Part shown: piece after piece, positions 37,161 through 45,218 of the stretch | Layout of the letters: every line of letters begins with the position of its first letter | Numbering within the stretch: the first letter of the stretch is position 1 | NCBI GenBank assembly: GCA_024233865.1 | Contig: JACKPA010000009.1 | Location: 1-64,000, forward strand | DNA length: 64,000 nucleotides | Direction of reading: 5' to 3' | Source: Leptospiraceae bacterium | GTDB lineage: Bacteria; Spirochaetota; Leptospiria; Leptospirales; Leptospiraceae | The notes under the pieces: model-generated | What the model saw: only the letters and a program-made list of their open reading frames with translations | What the model was told of the DNA's origin: nothing | Databases searched by the model: none | Position numbers and translations under genes: made by a program

Positions 37161-37205
37161 AATAAAACCGCAGGAAAGGGAGCGAAAGTTACGGTAGGTT
37201 TTATT
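37161..37205. terminator. Inverted repeat after the chemoreceptor gene
   Basis: Perfect 9-bp arms AATAAAACC and GGTTTTATT separated by 27 bases that contain a smaller ACCG/CGGT pairing, starting 41 bases after the receptor stop and followed by TTGTTTACC. Could end the receptor transcript; the loop is long for a classic terminator. Confidence 0.4.
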
Positions 37206-37322
37206 TTGTTTACCTAAGTCTATAATATTTTCTTAAATATTTTGTCCTTTTTGTTAAAAAATGTATATTATTCTCCTTTTAAGTCAATCAAAAGCAAGTT
37301 TTTTACATTCTGGAGTAGAAAA

Positions 37323-37409
37323 ATGATTACCAAATCTAAATTGCAGGAAGAGATAATAAACAGAATCTCTGTATTAGAACAAAATCAAATGTTAGAATTC
37401 CAACCATGA
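37323..37409 (+). pseudogene. 28-codon ORF, possible N-terminal scrap
   Basis: ATG frame reading MITKSKLQEEIINRISVLEQ and ending QMLEFQP. It looks like the first helices of a small protein of the kind often encoded near Uma2 nucleases, cut short by a stop. Weak evidence, length only. Confidence 0.25.
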
Positions 37410-37478
37410 CTCGGACAGCTCGGTGATTTTGGAAATAAACTATATGTCCATATTTGCTTGTTTAAGCTGAATAGCAGT

Positions 37479-38282
37479 CTATAACTTATTTGGATCAATT
37501 CCCAAAGAACGTAATTTAGCAGCAAAAACATCGGCTTTTTCTTTTTCTTTCAAAACTTCTTGTTTTGCTTCAAATTCTCGTTGTTTTGCTTCAAATTCTC
37601 GTTGTTTTGCTTCAAATTCTCGTTGTTTTGCTTCTTCTTCTTTTTCTTGCTTCGTAGGTAATAATAGCCCATCTAGAGTCTCAAAACGTAGCCAGGTAGC
37701 TTCTCTCTCTAAGAAAACTCCATACCACTTTACCAATGCCAAACCCAATTCTTTGCAAATATAACGACCACGTATATCAGACTTCTTTTCCCGGTAACTT
37801 CCATCTATGAGTTCATGACCAGCCCAATCTTGTGGATTGTGTGGGTCATACCAAAAATATTCACTTACGCACAATTCTTTTTCATAGATTTTCTTTTTGT
37901 TTGTTTTGTCTTCGTTTTTTGTAGTGTCTGATAACAATTCGATCACTATATTTGGAGACAAACCTTCTTCCCATACTACCCAACTTTTTCGTTCTCTAAA
38001 ATCAGCGTTTGTTACAACAAAGAAATCTGGCCCTCTTACCATTTCTGTTTTTACTTTATTAGGAGAAAAATATAAAAACATATTACCACCAACATAACCT
38101 TTACCAATTTTTCTTAACCAAGGTAAAAGGGTTTCTAAAAGAAGAATAATTTGATATAGGTGTCTTTCTGATTCCAAAGGTATATCATCATCATAAGGTA
38201 ATTCATCTCCCCTGGGTAGATATTGGATTTTAATCTCAGTAAGTGGTTTTGTCAAAGTGGTAGTTACCATAAGTATGATCAT
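37479..38282 (-). CDS. Uma2-family (DUF820) restriction-endonuclease-fold protein
   Basis: A 267-residue protein. The DUF820 PD-(D/E)xK-like core is visible: GPDFFVVTNAD (Asp), SPNIVIELLSDTTKNEDKTNKKKIYEKEL (Glu and Lys) and CVSEYFWYDP. The C-terminal 50 residues are a Gln/Glu/Lys helix with KQREFEA repeated in tandem, encoded by three identical 21-base units. The first ATG gives MIILMVTTT; an internal Met at residue 5 is an alternative start. Uma2 genes are abundant in cyanobacteria and occur as mobile single genes in other phyla; the biological role is unclear, and they have been discussed as nucleases of transposon or toxin type. Confidence 0.85.
   Translation of the reverse strand: MIILMVTTTLTKPLTEIKIQYLPRGDELPYDDDIPLESERHLYQIILLLETLLPWLRKIGKGYVGGNMFLYFSPNKVKTEMVRGPDFFVVTNADFRERKSWVVWEEGLSPNIVIELLSDTTKNEDKTNKKKIYEKELCVSEYFWYDPHNPQDWAGHELIDGSYREKKSDIRGRYICKELGLALVKWYGVFLEREATWLRFETLDGLLLPTKQEKEEEAKQREFEAKQREFEAKQREFEAKQEVLKEKEKADVFAAKLRSLGIDPNKL
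37561..37623. repeat. Three perfect 21-bp tandem repeats inside the Uma2 gene
   Basis: Unit TGTTTTGCTTCAAATTCTCG plus T, three identical copies and a partial fourth. In frame, each adds seven residues (KQREFEA) to the C-terminal helix, so copy-number changes would alter length without breaking the frame. Confidence 0.85.
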
Positions 38283-38646
38283 TCTATAAACAGAATTTAT
38301 AGCAAGACTTTTTCTATTTCCAAATTTAATTGATTTTAAAGTTCATCCAGTACAAAAAAAAACCAGAAACACAGAATGAAATAATTGGGCTCAGATATGT
38401 TAAAGTAGCATTTTCTTCCATGGTGATTTTAGGTTAGATTCCAGATAAAACTTGCAAACCTTATTTTATTGAATAAAACTATAAAAATTAGTAGCAAATG
38501 AATAATCTAATGAAGAAAAGATTGCAAAGAATGAATATATAGATTTTTGTTTACCAAAAATGAGTTACAAAATTTTGCAAATGAACAAAAAACATGTACA
38601 ACTTGGTTTGGGGCGGCAGCCACAACCTTGAACAAAGGAAATTTAA
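38283..38646. other. Intergenic region, nothing recognised
   Basis: 364 AT-rich bases between the Uma2 start and the SEFIR gene. No coding frame is supported. A G+C-rich patch (GGTTTGGGGCGGCAGCC, about 38609-38625) lies just before the SEFIR gene and faintly recalls the attC right ends at 40 kb, but the pairing half is not seen. Confidence 0.4.
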
Positions 38647-39165
38647 ATGGAAGAGAGAATACCAAAAATTTTTATCAGTTATAGCTGGGATAGCGAGGAG
38701 CACAAAGACAAAATTCGCGAAATGGCTCAAGTCTTCAGAAACGCAGGTGTTGACTGTGCACTAGATCAATTTGAAACTTCACCTGAAGAAGGCTGGGCAA
38801 AGTGGATGATCAATCAGGTAGAGATTGCAGACTACGTGCTTCTGGTTTGCACGGAAATATACCACCGCAGAGCAATGGGCCATGAAGAATTAGGAAAAGG
38901 TAAGGGTGTTACTTGGGAAGGAGCAATAATTACCAATCTCATTTACAATAACAACTCACGAAATAGTAAATTTATTCCCGTATTATTTAGTATGGATGAT
39001 CAAAAGTATATTCCTATATTTTTAGGATCAAATACATTTTATGTATTAGATACATTCGAGTTTGGAGGAACAGGGTTCGAAAGATGTTATCGTCATGTTA
39101 CTCAACAACCGGAAGTTGAAAAGAAAGCCTTAGGTAAAAAAATTATTTTGCCAAAGAAAAAATAA
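38647..39165 (+). CDS. SEFIR-domain protein
   Basis: A 172-residue protein that is almost only a SEFIR domain (TIR-related): PKIFISYSWDSEEHKDKIRE, ALDQFETSPEEGWAKWM, ADYVLLVCTEIYHRR, GVTWEGAIITNLIYNN, SKFIPVLFSM and YIPIFLGSNTFYVLD. Bacterial SEFIR and TIR proteins often work in abortive anti-phage defence, usually with a fused sensor; here there is none. The gene 98 bases downstream encodes a small membrane protein that may be its partner. ATG preceded by AAAGGAAAT. Confidence 0.83.
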   Translation: MEERIPKIFISYSWDSEEHKDKIREMAQVFRNAGVDCALDQFETSPEEGWAKWMINQVEIADYVLLVCTEIYHRRAMGHEELGKGKGVTWEGAIITNLIYNNNSRNSKFIPVLFSMDDQKYIPIFLGSNTFYVLDTFEFGGTGFERCYRHVTQQPEVEKKALGKKIILPKKK

Positions 39166-39262
39166 AGTAAATAAATTTTATCGGAAGTATCGTTTTGTCT
39201 GAATATTTATGCTGATAGAAAGACCTTCATCTTTAATTTTCAATAACGAATAGGGGAGAAAA

Positions 39263-39712
39263 ATGGAAAATTCGGAATATAAAATAGACAATGATCTTTT
39301 TAAGAAAGAAATTGATTTGATTCAAGATGTAATCAAAAGAATGGCTTCTAATTCTTTTCTAATCAAAGGATGGATGATTACTCTCGTTTTGAGTGCTGTT
39401 GTACTCGGTAAAGGTGGTGATATGGATTTTGCAAAATTATTTTTGACGATTATTCCTCTTTTAACTTTTTGGATTTTAGACGCTTATTTTTTGAGACAAG
39501 AAAGATTGTTCAGAAAACTATACAATTGGGTAATATTAGAAAGACCCAAATCCAAAAACTTAATGTTTGATATGAATGTAGGACGTTTCATAAAAGAAGT
39601 TCCTGGTTTAATTAAAATCATGTTCTCACAAACCCTGTTGGTATTTTATGGAATTACTTTTTTATTGATTGTTATTTATCTGCTAATTTTATTATCTAAA
39701 GTAAGTTTATAA
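39263..39712 (+). CDS. Small membrane protein paired with the SEFIR gene
   Basis: A 149-residue protein with three hydrophobic helices: about 36-50 (GWMITLVLSAVVLGK), 58-76 (FLTIIPLLTFWILDAYF) and 122-148 (TLLVFYGITFLLIVIYLLILL). A charged N-terminal helix precedes them and a conserved-looking aromatic loop FLRQERLFRKLYNWV sits between the second and third. The plan recalls the SLATT/2TM-type membrane effectors found in nucleotide-signalling defence operons; no formal family can be assigned by eye. A strong AGGGGAGAAA ribosome-binding site precedes the ATG. Confidence 0.62.
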   Translation: MENSEYKIDNDLFKKEIDLIQDVIKRMASNSFLIKGWMITLVLSAVVLGKGGDMDFAKLFLTIIPLLTFWILDAYFLRQERLFRKLYNWVILERPKSKNLMFDMNVGRFIKEVPGLIKIMFSQTLLVFYGITFLLIVIYLLILLSKVSL

Positions 39713-39850
39713 TGATGAAATTCGGATATGTGTTTAGCTACATCCGGCTTGGAAGTTTCATCAATTGGTAAATCTGTAATCTTTAAATTGAATATGGAAT
39801 CCAATCGAAAATTCCGTATCCCTTTTTTTGTATCTGGTTTAATAGTAAAC

Positions 39851-39979
39851 ATGTATACAACTGCTGTAAAAACAAAAACTTCAACAGGGAAACTTTCCCA
39901 TGTTTGCTATCTCCTGAGAGAACCTATAGAGAAAAAGGAAAAGTTAAAACAAGAACAACCAAAAAAAGCAAACTGTATT
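39851..39979 (+). pseudogene. N-terminal scrap of a transposase (IS1634/IS4-like)
   Basis: From the ATG the frame reads MYTTAVKTKTSTGKLSHVCY and then, after one missing base, YREKGKVKTRT. This block with GKxSHVCYxLxESYREKGKVKQRT is typical of the N-terminus of IS1634-group transposases. The catalytic DDE part is absent and the sequence ends at the first attC-like site. Confidence 0.5.
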
Positions 39980-40020
39980 TAACGCAATCGTCACATTCTC
40001 TCTTTCACGACTGGTTAGAT
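39977..40020. other. attC-like integron recombination site 1 (short form)
   Basis: 44 bases: ATTTAAC (fits RYYYAAC), extra G, CAATCGTCA, spacer, TCACGACTG, GTTAGAT (fits GTTRRRY). The two arms pair over about 15 bases with one unpaired G next to the left core box, as in integron attC sites. Its right half is nearly identical to that of the site at 40450-40530; the left half looks like an internally deleted version of it (both have AACGCA). Confidence 0.55.
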
Positions 40021-40409
40021 GAATTTGTTATTTTCAATAAATATATTTCTGCTTTTATAACCATGTCTTTTTTGATTATAACGTTATCATAAATTGAATT
40101 TGCCATGAAATGCGGAGCTATTCTAACAAATCTATAACCCATGGTTCTCATTCCTAATAGTGAATAATATAATCCTGGCAGTATTTCGGATTGTCTTTCT
40201 AGCCAGCCATTATGATCATAAATTATATTTGTTTTAATCTTCTCACCCACCGTCCGAGCAATTTCATCTTTACCATTAATATCAACTATCGTTGGATCAC
40301 CTTTGTTATAATAAAATTTATATACAGCTTCAAATCTATCACCTTTTATAATCGGGTCACCATATCCCCCGATTTCTTTTAATAATTTTATTCCCGGTCT
40401 TATGTTCAT
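40005..40409 (-). CDS. FKBP-like protein encoded inside a cassette-like unit
   Basis: A 134-residue cytosolic protein. MNIRPGIKLLKEIGGYGDPI followed by KGDRFEAVYKFYYNKGDP resembles the first strands of FKBP-type prolyl isomerases, and LPGLYYSLLGMRTMGYRFVRIAPHFMANS with VIKAEIYLLKI matches their later strands (GM..G..R.I.IPP..A....L.F.VELL.I). Several active-site aromatics are not conserved, so isomerase activity is doubtful. Its last codons lie within the first attC-like site and a second such site lies 41 bases upstream of its start, so the gene appears to be an integron cassette ORF transcribed against the cassette direction. Confidence 0.6.
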   Translation of the reverse strand: MNIRPGIKLLKEIGGYGDPIIKGDRFEAVYKFYYNKGDPTIVDINGKDEIARTVGEKIKTNIIYDHNGWLERQSEILPGLYYSLLGMRTMGYRFVRIAPHFMANSIYDNVIIKKDMVIKAEIYLLKITNSSNQS

Positions 40410-40449
40410 GTAAATTCATCTAGCATAAATCTAAAGGGAAATGTGACCG

Positions 40450-40530
40450 AACCAACGCAGTTCAGCGCGGTAAGTAAACGTGAACTGGAAAAGCAGACGT
40501 CACATTCTCCCTTTCAGCGACTGGTTGGGC
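40450..40530. other. attC-like integron recombination site 2
   Basis: 81 bases: AACCAAC (one mismatch to RYYYAAC), extra G, CAGTTCAGC; inner hairpin CAGTTCA/TGAACTG; right half ending TCAGCGACTG and GTTGGGC (fits GTTRRRY). Together with flanking GGGAAATGTGAC and GTCACATTCTCCC it can fold into a long hairpin. The right half shares about 28 bases with site 1 (one mismatch and one indel), as attC sites within one chromosomal integron do. Confidence 0.6.
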
Positions 40531-40685
40531 AGCAGTTTTAATTGCACACTAACATAATTTCGGCTCGAAAATTCCCAAAGGACAAACTTTCCTCTTTCCA
40601 AGATTTTTCTTGGAAAAAAAGAGTCAACTATTTAATAATCAATAAATTCAGTAATGCACATAAATATATATTCAAATTTGACATC

Positions 40686-42806
40686 TCACCACAACGCTTC
40701 TTTCAATACTTTTTTATTTTCTTCCATTGTCCTTGTTTTGCTTTGCTGGTGTCGTGAACGATGGTGAGTTTTTGTGATAGATTGCTTATTAATTCTATCC
40801 AATTCTTTTGTTATTTGATTTATTTCTTCCTGTGTAAGGGGTATTTTTTCATCATATTCCTGTTCTTTGTGTTCGGTTTGTGTTTTGGCATTCTGTCCGA
40901 AAGGATCATCAATATTTGTACCTAAATTTTTTTCTTTTTCTGATTCTTTTGAATTTCCATCATTTTTAGAGTTACCTTCTTTGTTGCTGGATTCATTTTC
41001 TTTATTGATAGAATTGCTTTCTTTGTTGTTAGAGTTACTTTCTTCTTTATTGGAGTTGCTTTCTTTGTTGTTAGAGTTACCTTCTTCTTTTTTAGAATTA
41101 TTTTCTTTGTTATTAGAATTGCTCTCTTTGTTATTGGAGTTATTATCTTTGTTGTTAGTACTACTTCCATTCTCTTCGGAGTTTTTATCCGAGTCATCTT
41201 TGCTCTGTTTTTTATTTTGGGAATTTTCTTTTTCACATTTGGCAAGTTCATCTTCTACAAACTTTTGGTTTTCTATTGCTTGTTTATGCAATTCTTTTTC
41301 GAGACTTGTGAGGTTTATTGCCTCTCCAAATTGAAAAACGGATTGCTCCCAAAGTTTTTTCACTCTTTCATTTTTGCAATCAGAAGAAAGAAGTTCCGAC
41401 CTACCCCACTCGAAGAGAGCGTATCCGTCATTATAGTAAGCTTCGGGAAAGTTTGATTCTATCTCAATGGCTTTTTGGTAGTATTCATGTGAGAGCCCAT
41501 ATTCCTTTTTTTCCATAGATACGTTTCCGGAATTGTAAATAGGAATGTATTCACGAAATTGATAGGCAGAGCTTTTTTCAAAAGATAAATTTGCCATTTC
41601 CAATTTATGGGAGTTCAATTGGGTAATTCCCTTTTCATTATGCCGATTTGCCTTTAGCATTTTACAATTTACCAAAACCAAAAAAACACACAAAGAAACT
41701 GCATAGATTTTTTTTGTATTGATTCCAAACAAAAACAATGTCTCCAAAAGAAAAATGACCAAAAACAAATACAAAAAGTAAACACTTATTTCTTCTTTTC
41801 CGGATGTTTGTTCGGTTATTTTTGACTCCTTTGTAATTTTTTCTACCCAAGGAAGTAAATTGCTTACCCAGTCTCCATCTTCTACAATCAAAAATTTACC
41901 ATCCGTTTCACTGGCAATTTTTTTCAAAATTTTATCACTTCTGTAGGTTGCTATATCTTTTATGGTTTCCTTTTTTTTAGTTTTTCGTTTCATTCCGCTA
42001 GAATCATCTTTGGAATTAGAATCGTTTGTTTTGGAATATTCTTCCTGAAAGTGATTAATAAAGAAGTTAACTCCTCCACCAGCTAAAGAACCCACTCCTA
42101 TTGTATGAATTATAATTCCTATTGTATTTAAAACATCCAGTTCATCTTCTATGTCAGCATATTCGGAAGGCTGTTTATCATGAACTTCTCCATCACTGAT
42201 TAACACCACTTGAAATTTAGTGTTGTGAGAAGATGCAACTTCGATAATGGTATTCAAAGCCGATTTGAAATTGGAACCGGTGTTTTCAAAATTATGAGCC
42301 AGTAGCTGTGTTATAACGGTTTTTATCGCAATGGCATCACTAACAGGAGGACTGTGTACAACGGTGACACCACTAAAAGTTATCAAACCAAATTTGTAGG
42401 TAGGTAAATTATCAACTAAGTCATTTGCAAATTCTTGGGCTTGTCCGAATCTGTCATAGGGCTTTTTTTTTGTGATAGGATGTGGGATTGTATCTCCTGC
42501 GAGCATACTAAACGACCCGTCCATTACAAAAAGGATATTTCCGGTATTTATCGCTAATTCTACAATTCCCTGTTTTTGTGGTCCGCTACTACCAAGAATC
42601 AAAGATAATCCTGCTAAAAAGAGCAATAAAAAGTGTAGCTTTAGCCAATACGGATTTTTATACTTTGTAAACACTGCCTTAAATCGAATGGAGACATTTT
42701 CGTTTATCCATTGCAGAGATTTCTTTTGATAAAAATACAATATGATCAAAAACAATGTCCATGGAATTACCAGAAATAATAAATAAGGATTTTTTAGTGT
42801 AATCAT
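40686..42806 (-). CDS. batB: BatB-type VWA protein fused to a TPR (BatC-like) region
   Basis: A 706-residue protein. Two N-terminal membrane helices (about 8-27 and 57-75), then a von Willebrand A domain whose MIDAS begins MDGSFSML (about residue 95) with SGVTVVHSPPVSD and VLISDGEVHD. Two further hydrophobic helices at about 340-385 close the VWA part. Next come TPR-like helices (about 400-535, e.g. YYQKAIEIESNFPEAYYNDGYALFEWG) and a low-complexity tract of Asn, Ser, Lys and Glu (NSNNKE-type repeats, about 545-630). BatB and BatC are often separate genes; here they are one. It overlaps batA by 4 bases and ends the Bat operon. Role: aerotolerance/stress in the envelope, biochemical function unresolved. 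Confidence 0.85.
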   Translation of the reverse strand: MITLKNPYLLFLVIPWTLFLIILYFYQKKSLQWINENVSIRFKAVFTKYKNPYWLKLHFLLLFLAGLSLILGSSGPQKQGIVELAINTGNILFVMDGSFSMLAGDTIPHPITKKKPYDRFGQAQEFANDLVDNLPTYKFGLITFSGVTVVHSPPVSDAIAIKTVITQLLAHNFENTGSNFKSALNTIIEVASSHNTKFQVVLISDGEVHDKQPSEYADIEDELDVLNTIGIIIHTIGVGSLAGGGVNFFINHFQEEYSKTNDSNSKDDSSGMKRKTKKKETIKDIATYRSDKILKKIASETDGKFLIVEDGDWVSNLLPWVEKITKESKITEQTSGKEEISVYFLYLFLVIFLLETLFLFGINTKKIYAVSLCVFLVLVNCKMLKANRHNEKGITQLNSHKLEMANLSFEKSSAYQFREYIPIYNSGNVSMEKKEYGLSHEYYQKAIEIESNFPEAYYNDGYALFEWGRSELLSSDCKNERVKKLWEQSVFQFGEAINLTSLEKELHKQAIENQKFVEDELAKCEKENSQNKKQSKDDSDKNSEENGSSTNNKDNNSNNKESNSNNKENNSKKEEGNSNNKESNSNKEESNSNNKESNSINKENESSNKEGNSKNDGNSKESEKEKNLGTNIDDPFGQNAKTQTEHKEQEYDEKIPLTQEEINQITKELDRINKQSITKTHHRSRHQQSKTRTMEENKKVLKEALW

Positions 42807-43807
42807 CTCATTGGTCTCCTAAATATAAAACCTTCCCAAACCAGCCATATAAAAAATAAGGCAAAAAGCAATAAGGCAATGTAAGATGTATAGTATATCT
42901 TATTTGATAAGGTTTTAATTTCCAAAGGGGCTTTTTCCAATTGTTGGAGTTCATTAAAAATCATGGTAAATGTTTCCACGTTTTTAGCCCGGTAGTATTT
43001 CCCACCGGCTGCCTTTGCAATTTCTTTCAGTTGAGAGTCTTCTAAAGATGTCACCAAAGATTCGCCCGTTGATGTGATAAAAGGCGACCCATTTACATAA
43101 ACTGTAATCGGATCATCACCAGCCAGACCTATTATATAAAGACGAATTTGTTTGCTTTCAACATACCTTGCTGCCAATATCGGATCAACACCAAACGAAT
43201 TTTCTCCATCCGTAATCAGAATAATAGCTTGTCCTCGTTTAGGAATTCTTACCTTCAAAAGACCATCTGTTGCAGAGAGTAGTGCGTCTCCAATAGCCGT
43301 TCCTCCACTTTGTGAATGGTCTATAATTTCAAAAGAGATACTTTCAATCAATTCCAACAATATGGAATGGTTGTTTGTCAATGGTGTTTGTGTAAAAGTA
43401 TCTTGAGCAAATATATACACTCCAATTCTACTTCCACTACTTTTTTTTATGAATTCGGAGCTCATTTTTTTTAGAACTTCTAGTCTGTTTGGAGGGAAAT
43501 CTTTTGCTTGCATACTTGCTGATACATCCAGAACAAGTGCTATGTCTTGACCTTCTTCTTGAATTAGCTTTTTGTGTGCCAATTTATGTGGACCAGCAAA
43601 ACCTAATAGTAAAAAAAACAAAAGCAGAACTTCCCAAAGGTATTTGAATTTAGATAAATACCATCTTGTTTTTCCTGTTTTTTGAAACTGTAAGGGAGAA
43701 TAGGGAACCAATTGATTTTTTGATTTTCTAAACCTAATAATAAGGTATGGAATTATTAATATTGAGAGCCACATTACACTCGGATTGTTCCAATGAATTT
43801 CTGACAT
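42803..43807 (-). CDS. batA: BatA, VWA-domain inner-membrane protein
   Basis: A 334-residue protein with an N-terminal membrane helix pair (MWLSILIIPYLIIRF and LWEVLLLFFLLLGFAG), a VWA domain with intact MIDAS LDVSASMQ (about residue 93), TPLTNNHS and ITDGENSFG, and a C-terminal membrane helix (IYYTSYIALLLFALFFIWLVW). This is the usual BatA plan. It lies between a short membrane protein gene (2 bases away) and batB (4-base overlap). Confidence 0.9.
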   Translation of the reverse strand: MSEIHWNNPSVMWLSILIIPYLIIRFRKSKNQLVPYSPLQFQKTGKTRWYLSKFKYLWEVLLLFFLLLGFAGPHKLAHKKLIQEEGQDIALVLDVSASMQAKDFPPNRLEVLKKMSSEFIKKSSGSRIGVYIFAQDTFTQTPLTNNHSILLELIESISFEIIDHSQSGGTAIGDALLSATDGLLKVRIPKRGQAIILITDGENSFGVDPILAARYVESKQIRLYIIGLAGDDPITVYVNGSPFITSTGESLVTSLEDSQLKEIAKAAGGKYYRAKNVETFTMIFNELQQLEKAPLEIKTLSNKIYYTSYIALLLFALFFIWLVWEGFIFRRPMR

Positions 43808-43809
43808 TT

Positions 43810-44337
43810 TTACCTTTGAATTTTTTTTAGCTTTATTTCTTTTCTATAGGCAACATACTTCAAAGATTCGCTAATGGCATCATTAAAGTCGTTCTCATCC
43901 GGTTCATTTTTTTGGTATTGTAAAGACGTAATTTTTTTTAAAAACTGCAATATATGTTTTTCTGATAAAATATGTTCTATTTCCGTTAGTGTCATTTCTT
44001 CAATTTCTTTACCTGTCAATTTTTCCAATCTTGTTTTTACAAGGGCAAACAACGCATATAAACCTTCTCGATATTCTTTGGTTTCACTATAAATCTTTTT
44101 AATAACTAAGATTTCATTTTTAATACCGTCTCTTTTTATGGTTTGTTTTTTGGGAATGGAATGAGTAGTATCAATTTTGGATTGGGGCAGCTTTTTTAAA
44201 ACTCGTTTTTGTATATAATATAATAAGGCAATTAAAAGAGGTAAAAAGACTATAAAATAGATTACGTTTTGAAACCAACAGGGGAGTATCTGCAAAGGAC
44301 CTATAAGTCCGTTCGGAAGTTGCAAATTTTCATTCAT
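43810..44337 (-). CDS. Short membrane protein of the Bat operon (DUF4381-like)
   Basis: A 175-residue protein with one membrane helix (about 26-43, VIYFIVFLPLLIALLYYI) after a Pro-rich N-terminal stretch and a mostly helical cytoplasmic part (KIYSETKEYREGLYALFALVKTRLEKLTGKEIEEMTLTEIE). This matches the small DUF4381-type proteins that lie between DUF58 and BatA genes. Its start overlaps the stop of the DUF58 gene by 4 bases. Confidence 0.65.
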   Translation of the reverse strand: MNENLQLPNGLIGPLQILPCWFQNVIYFIVFLPLLIALLYYIQKRVLKKLPQSKIDTTHSIPKKQTIKRDGIKNEILVIKKIYSETKEYREGLYALFALVKTRLEKLTGKEIEEMTLTEIEHILSEKHILQFLKKITSLQYQKNEPDENDFNDAISESLKYVAYRKEIKLKKIQR

Positions 44338-45209
44338 ACTTTACGCCTTTTTTTTAAAAAAAATAGGTTACGCAAAGCTTGGCTAACGGAATCAGTTGTA
44401 GAAACGGAAGCAAGACTTATATTGTATTTGAGACTTTCCTCTAACAGATATTTTTGTATGGTTTGCAAACTTCCGGTTTGTCCGGGATGAATGATGGATG
44501 AGTTCTTTGCTCCTTCGGGAGAATAAGCTGGAAAGCGAACATCCGATGTAAAAGCATATTCTACCTTATCATATATGTGAATTAGATTTAGGTCATGTTT
44601 GGATTTAATATATTTTAAATCTTCGGGAATATCTTGATCAATAAAATCAGAAATAATAAAAACAACAAACCTGTTCCCTTTAAATTTTTGGATAGAATGA
44701 ATGGCTGCACGTATGTCAGAGGTGTCGTTAGATTTTTGTATCTTTTTTCCATAAGATAAAAATGATTTTAACGTTCTGAAAAGTTGTTTCTTTCCGGACA
44801 TTGGTCTTGCGACTTCCAAAGGTTTGTCTGTGAAAATTATATGACCAAGCCTGTCTCGAGATTGGATGACCGACACAGCTAAAGTAGCAGCAATTTCAAT
44901 GGCATATTCGGTTTTTGTTTTGTCTTGCCAACCCGAAAACATAGACGGGCTAACGTCTAAGGCGATAAATACATCCCTCTGCCTTTCATCTAAAAATACT
45001 TTTACATAAGGCTCACCCAATCGTGCCGTCATATTCCAATCTATCAATCGAATCGGTTCACCTGTAACGTATTTTCTTGCCTCATGAAAATCCATCCCTC
45101 TTCCAGGAATTGATGTAACATAGTCACCTGTTAGAAGAGAAAACGCATTTTTTTTGGCTACTAATTCCAAATTTGCGACATCTTTTATAATTTCAGCTAT
45201 ACTCTGCAT
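44334..45209 (-). CDS. DUF58 protein of the MoxR/Bat operon
   Basis: A 291-residue cytosolic protein. Family blocks: YVTSIPGRGMDFHEARKYVTGEPIRLIDWNMTARLGEPYVKVFLDER and FIALDVSPSMFSG (a VWA-like DxSxS metal site), plus HIIFTDKP and FVVFIISDFID. DUF58 proteins work with MoxR ATPases and Bat proteins in envelope stress or maturation pathways. The gene is 9 bases after moxR. Confidence 0.88.
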   Translation of the reverse strand: MQSIAEIIKDVANLELVAKKNAFSLLTGDYVTSIPGRGMDFHEARKYVTGEPIRLIDWNMTARLGEPYVKVFLDERQRDVFIALDVSPSMFSGWQDKTKTEYAIEIAATLAVSVIQSRDRLGHIIFTDKPLEVARPMSGKKQLFRTLKSFLSYGKKIQKSNDTSDIRAAIHSIQKFKGNRFVVFIISDFIDQDIPEDLKYIKSKHDLNLIHIYDKVEYAFTSDVRFPAYSPEGAKNSSIIHPGQTGSLQTIQKYLLEESLKYNISLASVSTTDSVSQALRNLFFLKKRRKV

Positions 45210-45218
45210 AAGAGAATC

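Noticed and set aside
39728..39982. 84-codon plus-strand frame as a separate gene
   Set aside because: Only its second half makes sense, as a frameshifted transposase N-terminus; the first half has no family likeness or ribosome-binding site.
40867..41456. Several overlapping frames opposite and alongside the batB-TPR 3' part
   Set aside because: They are reading-frame shadows of the low-complexity repeat tract (Leu/Ser-rich or Lys/Thr-rich translations).
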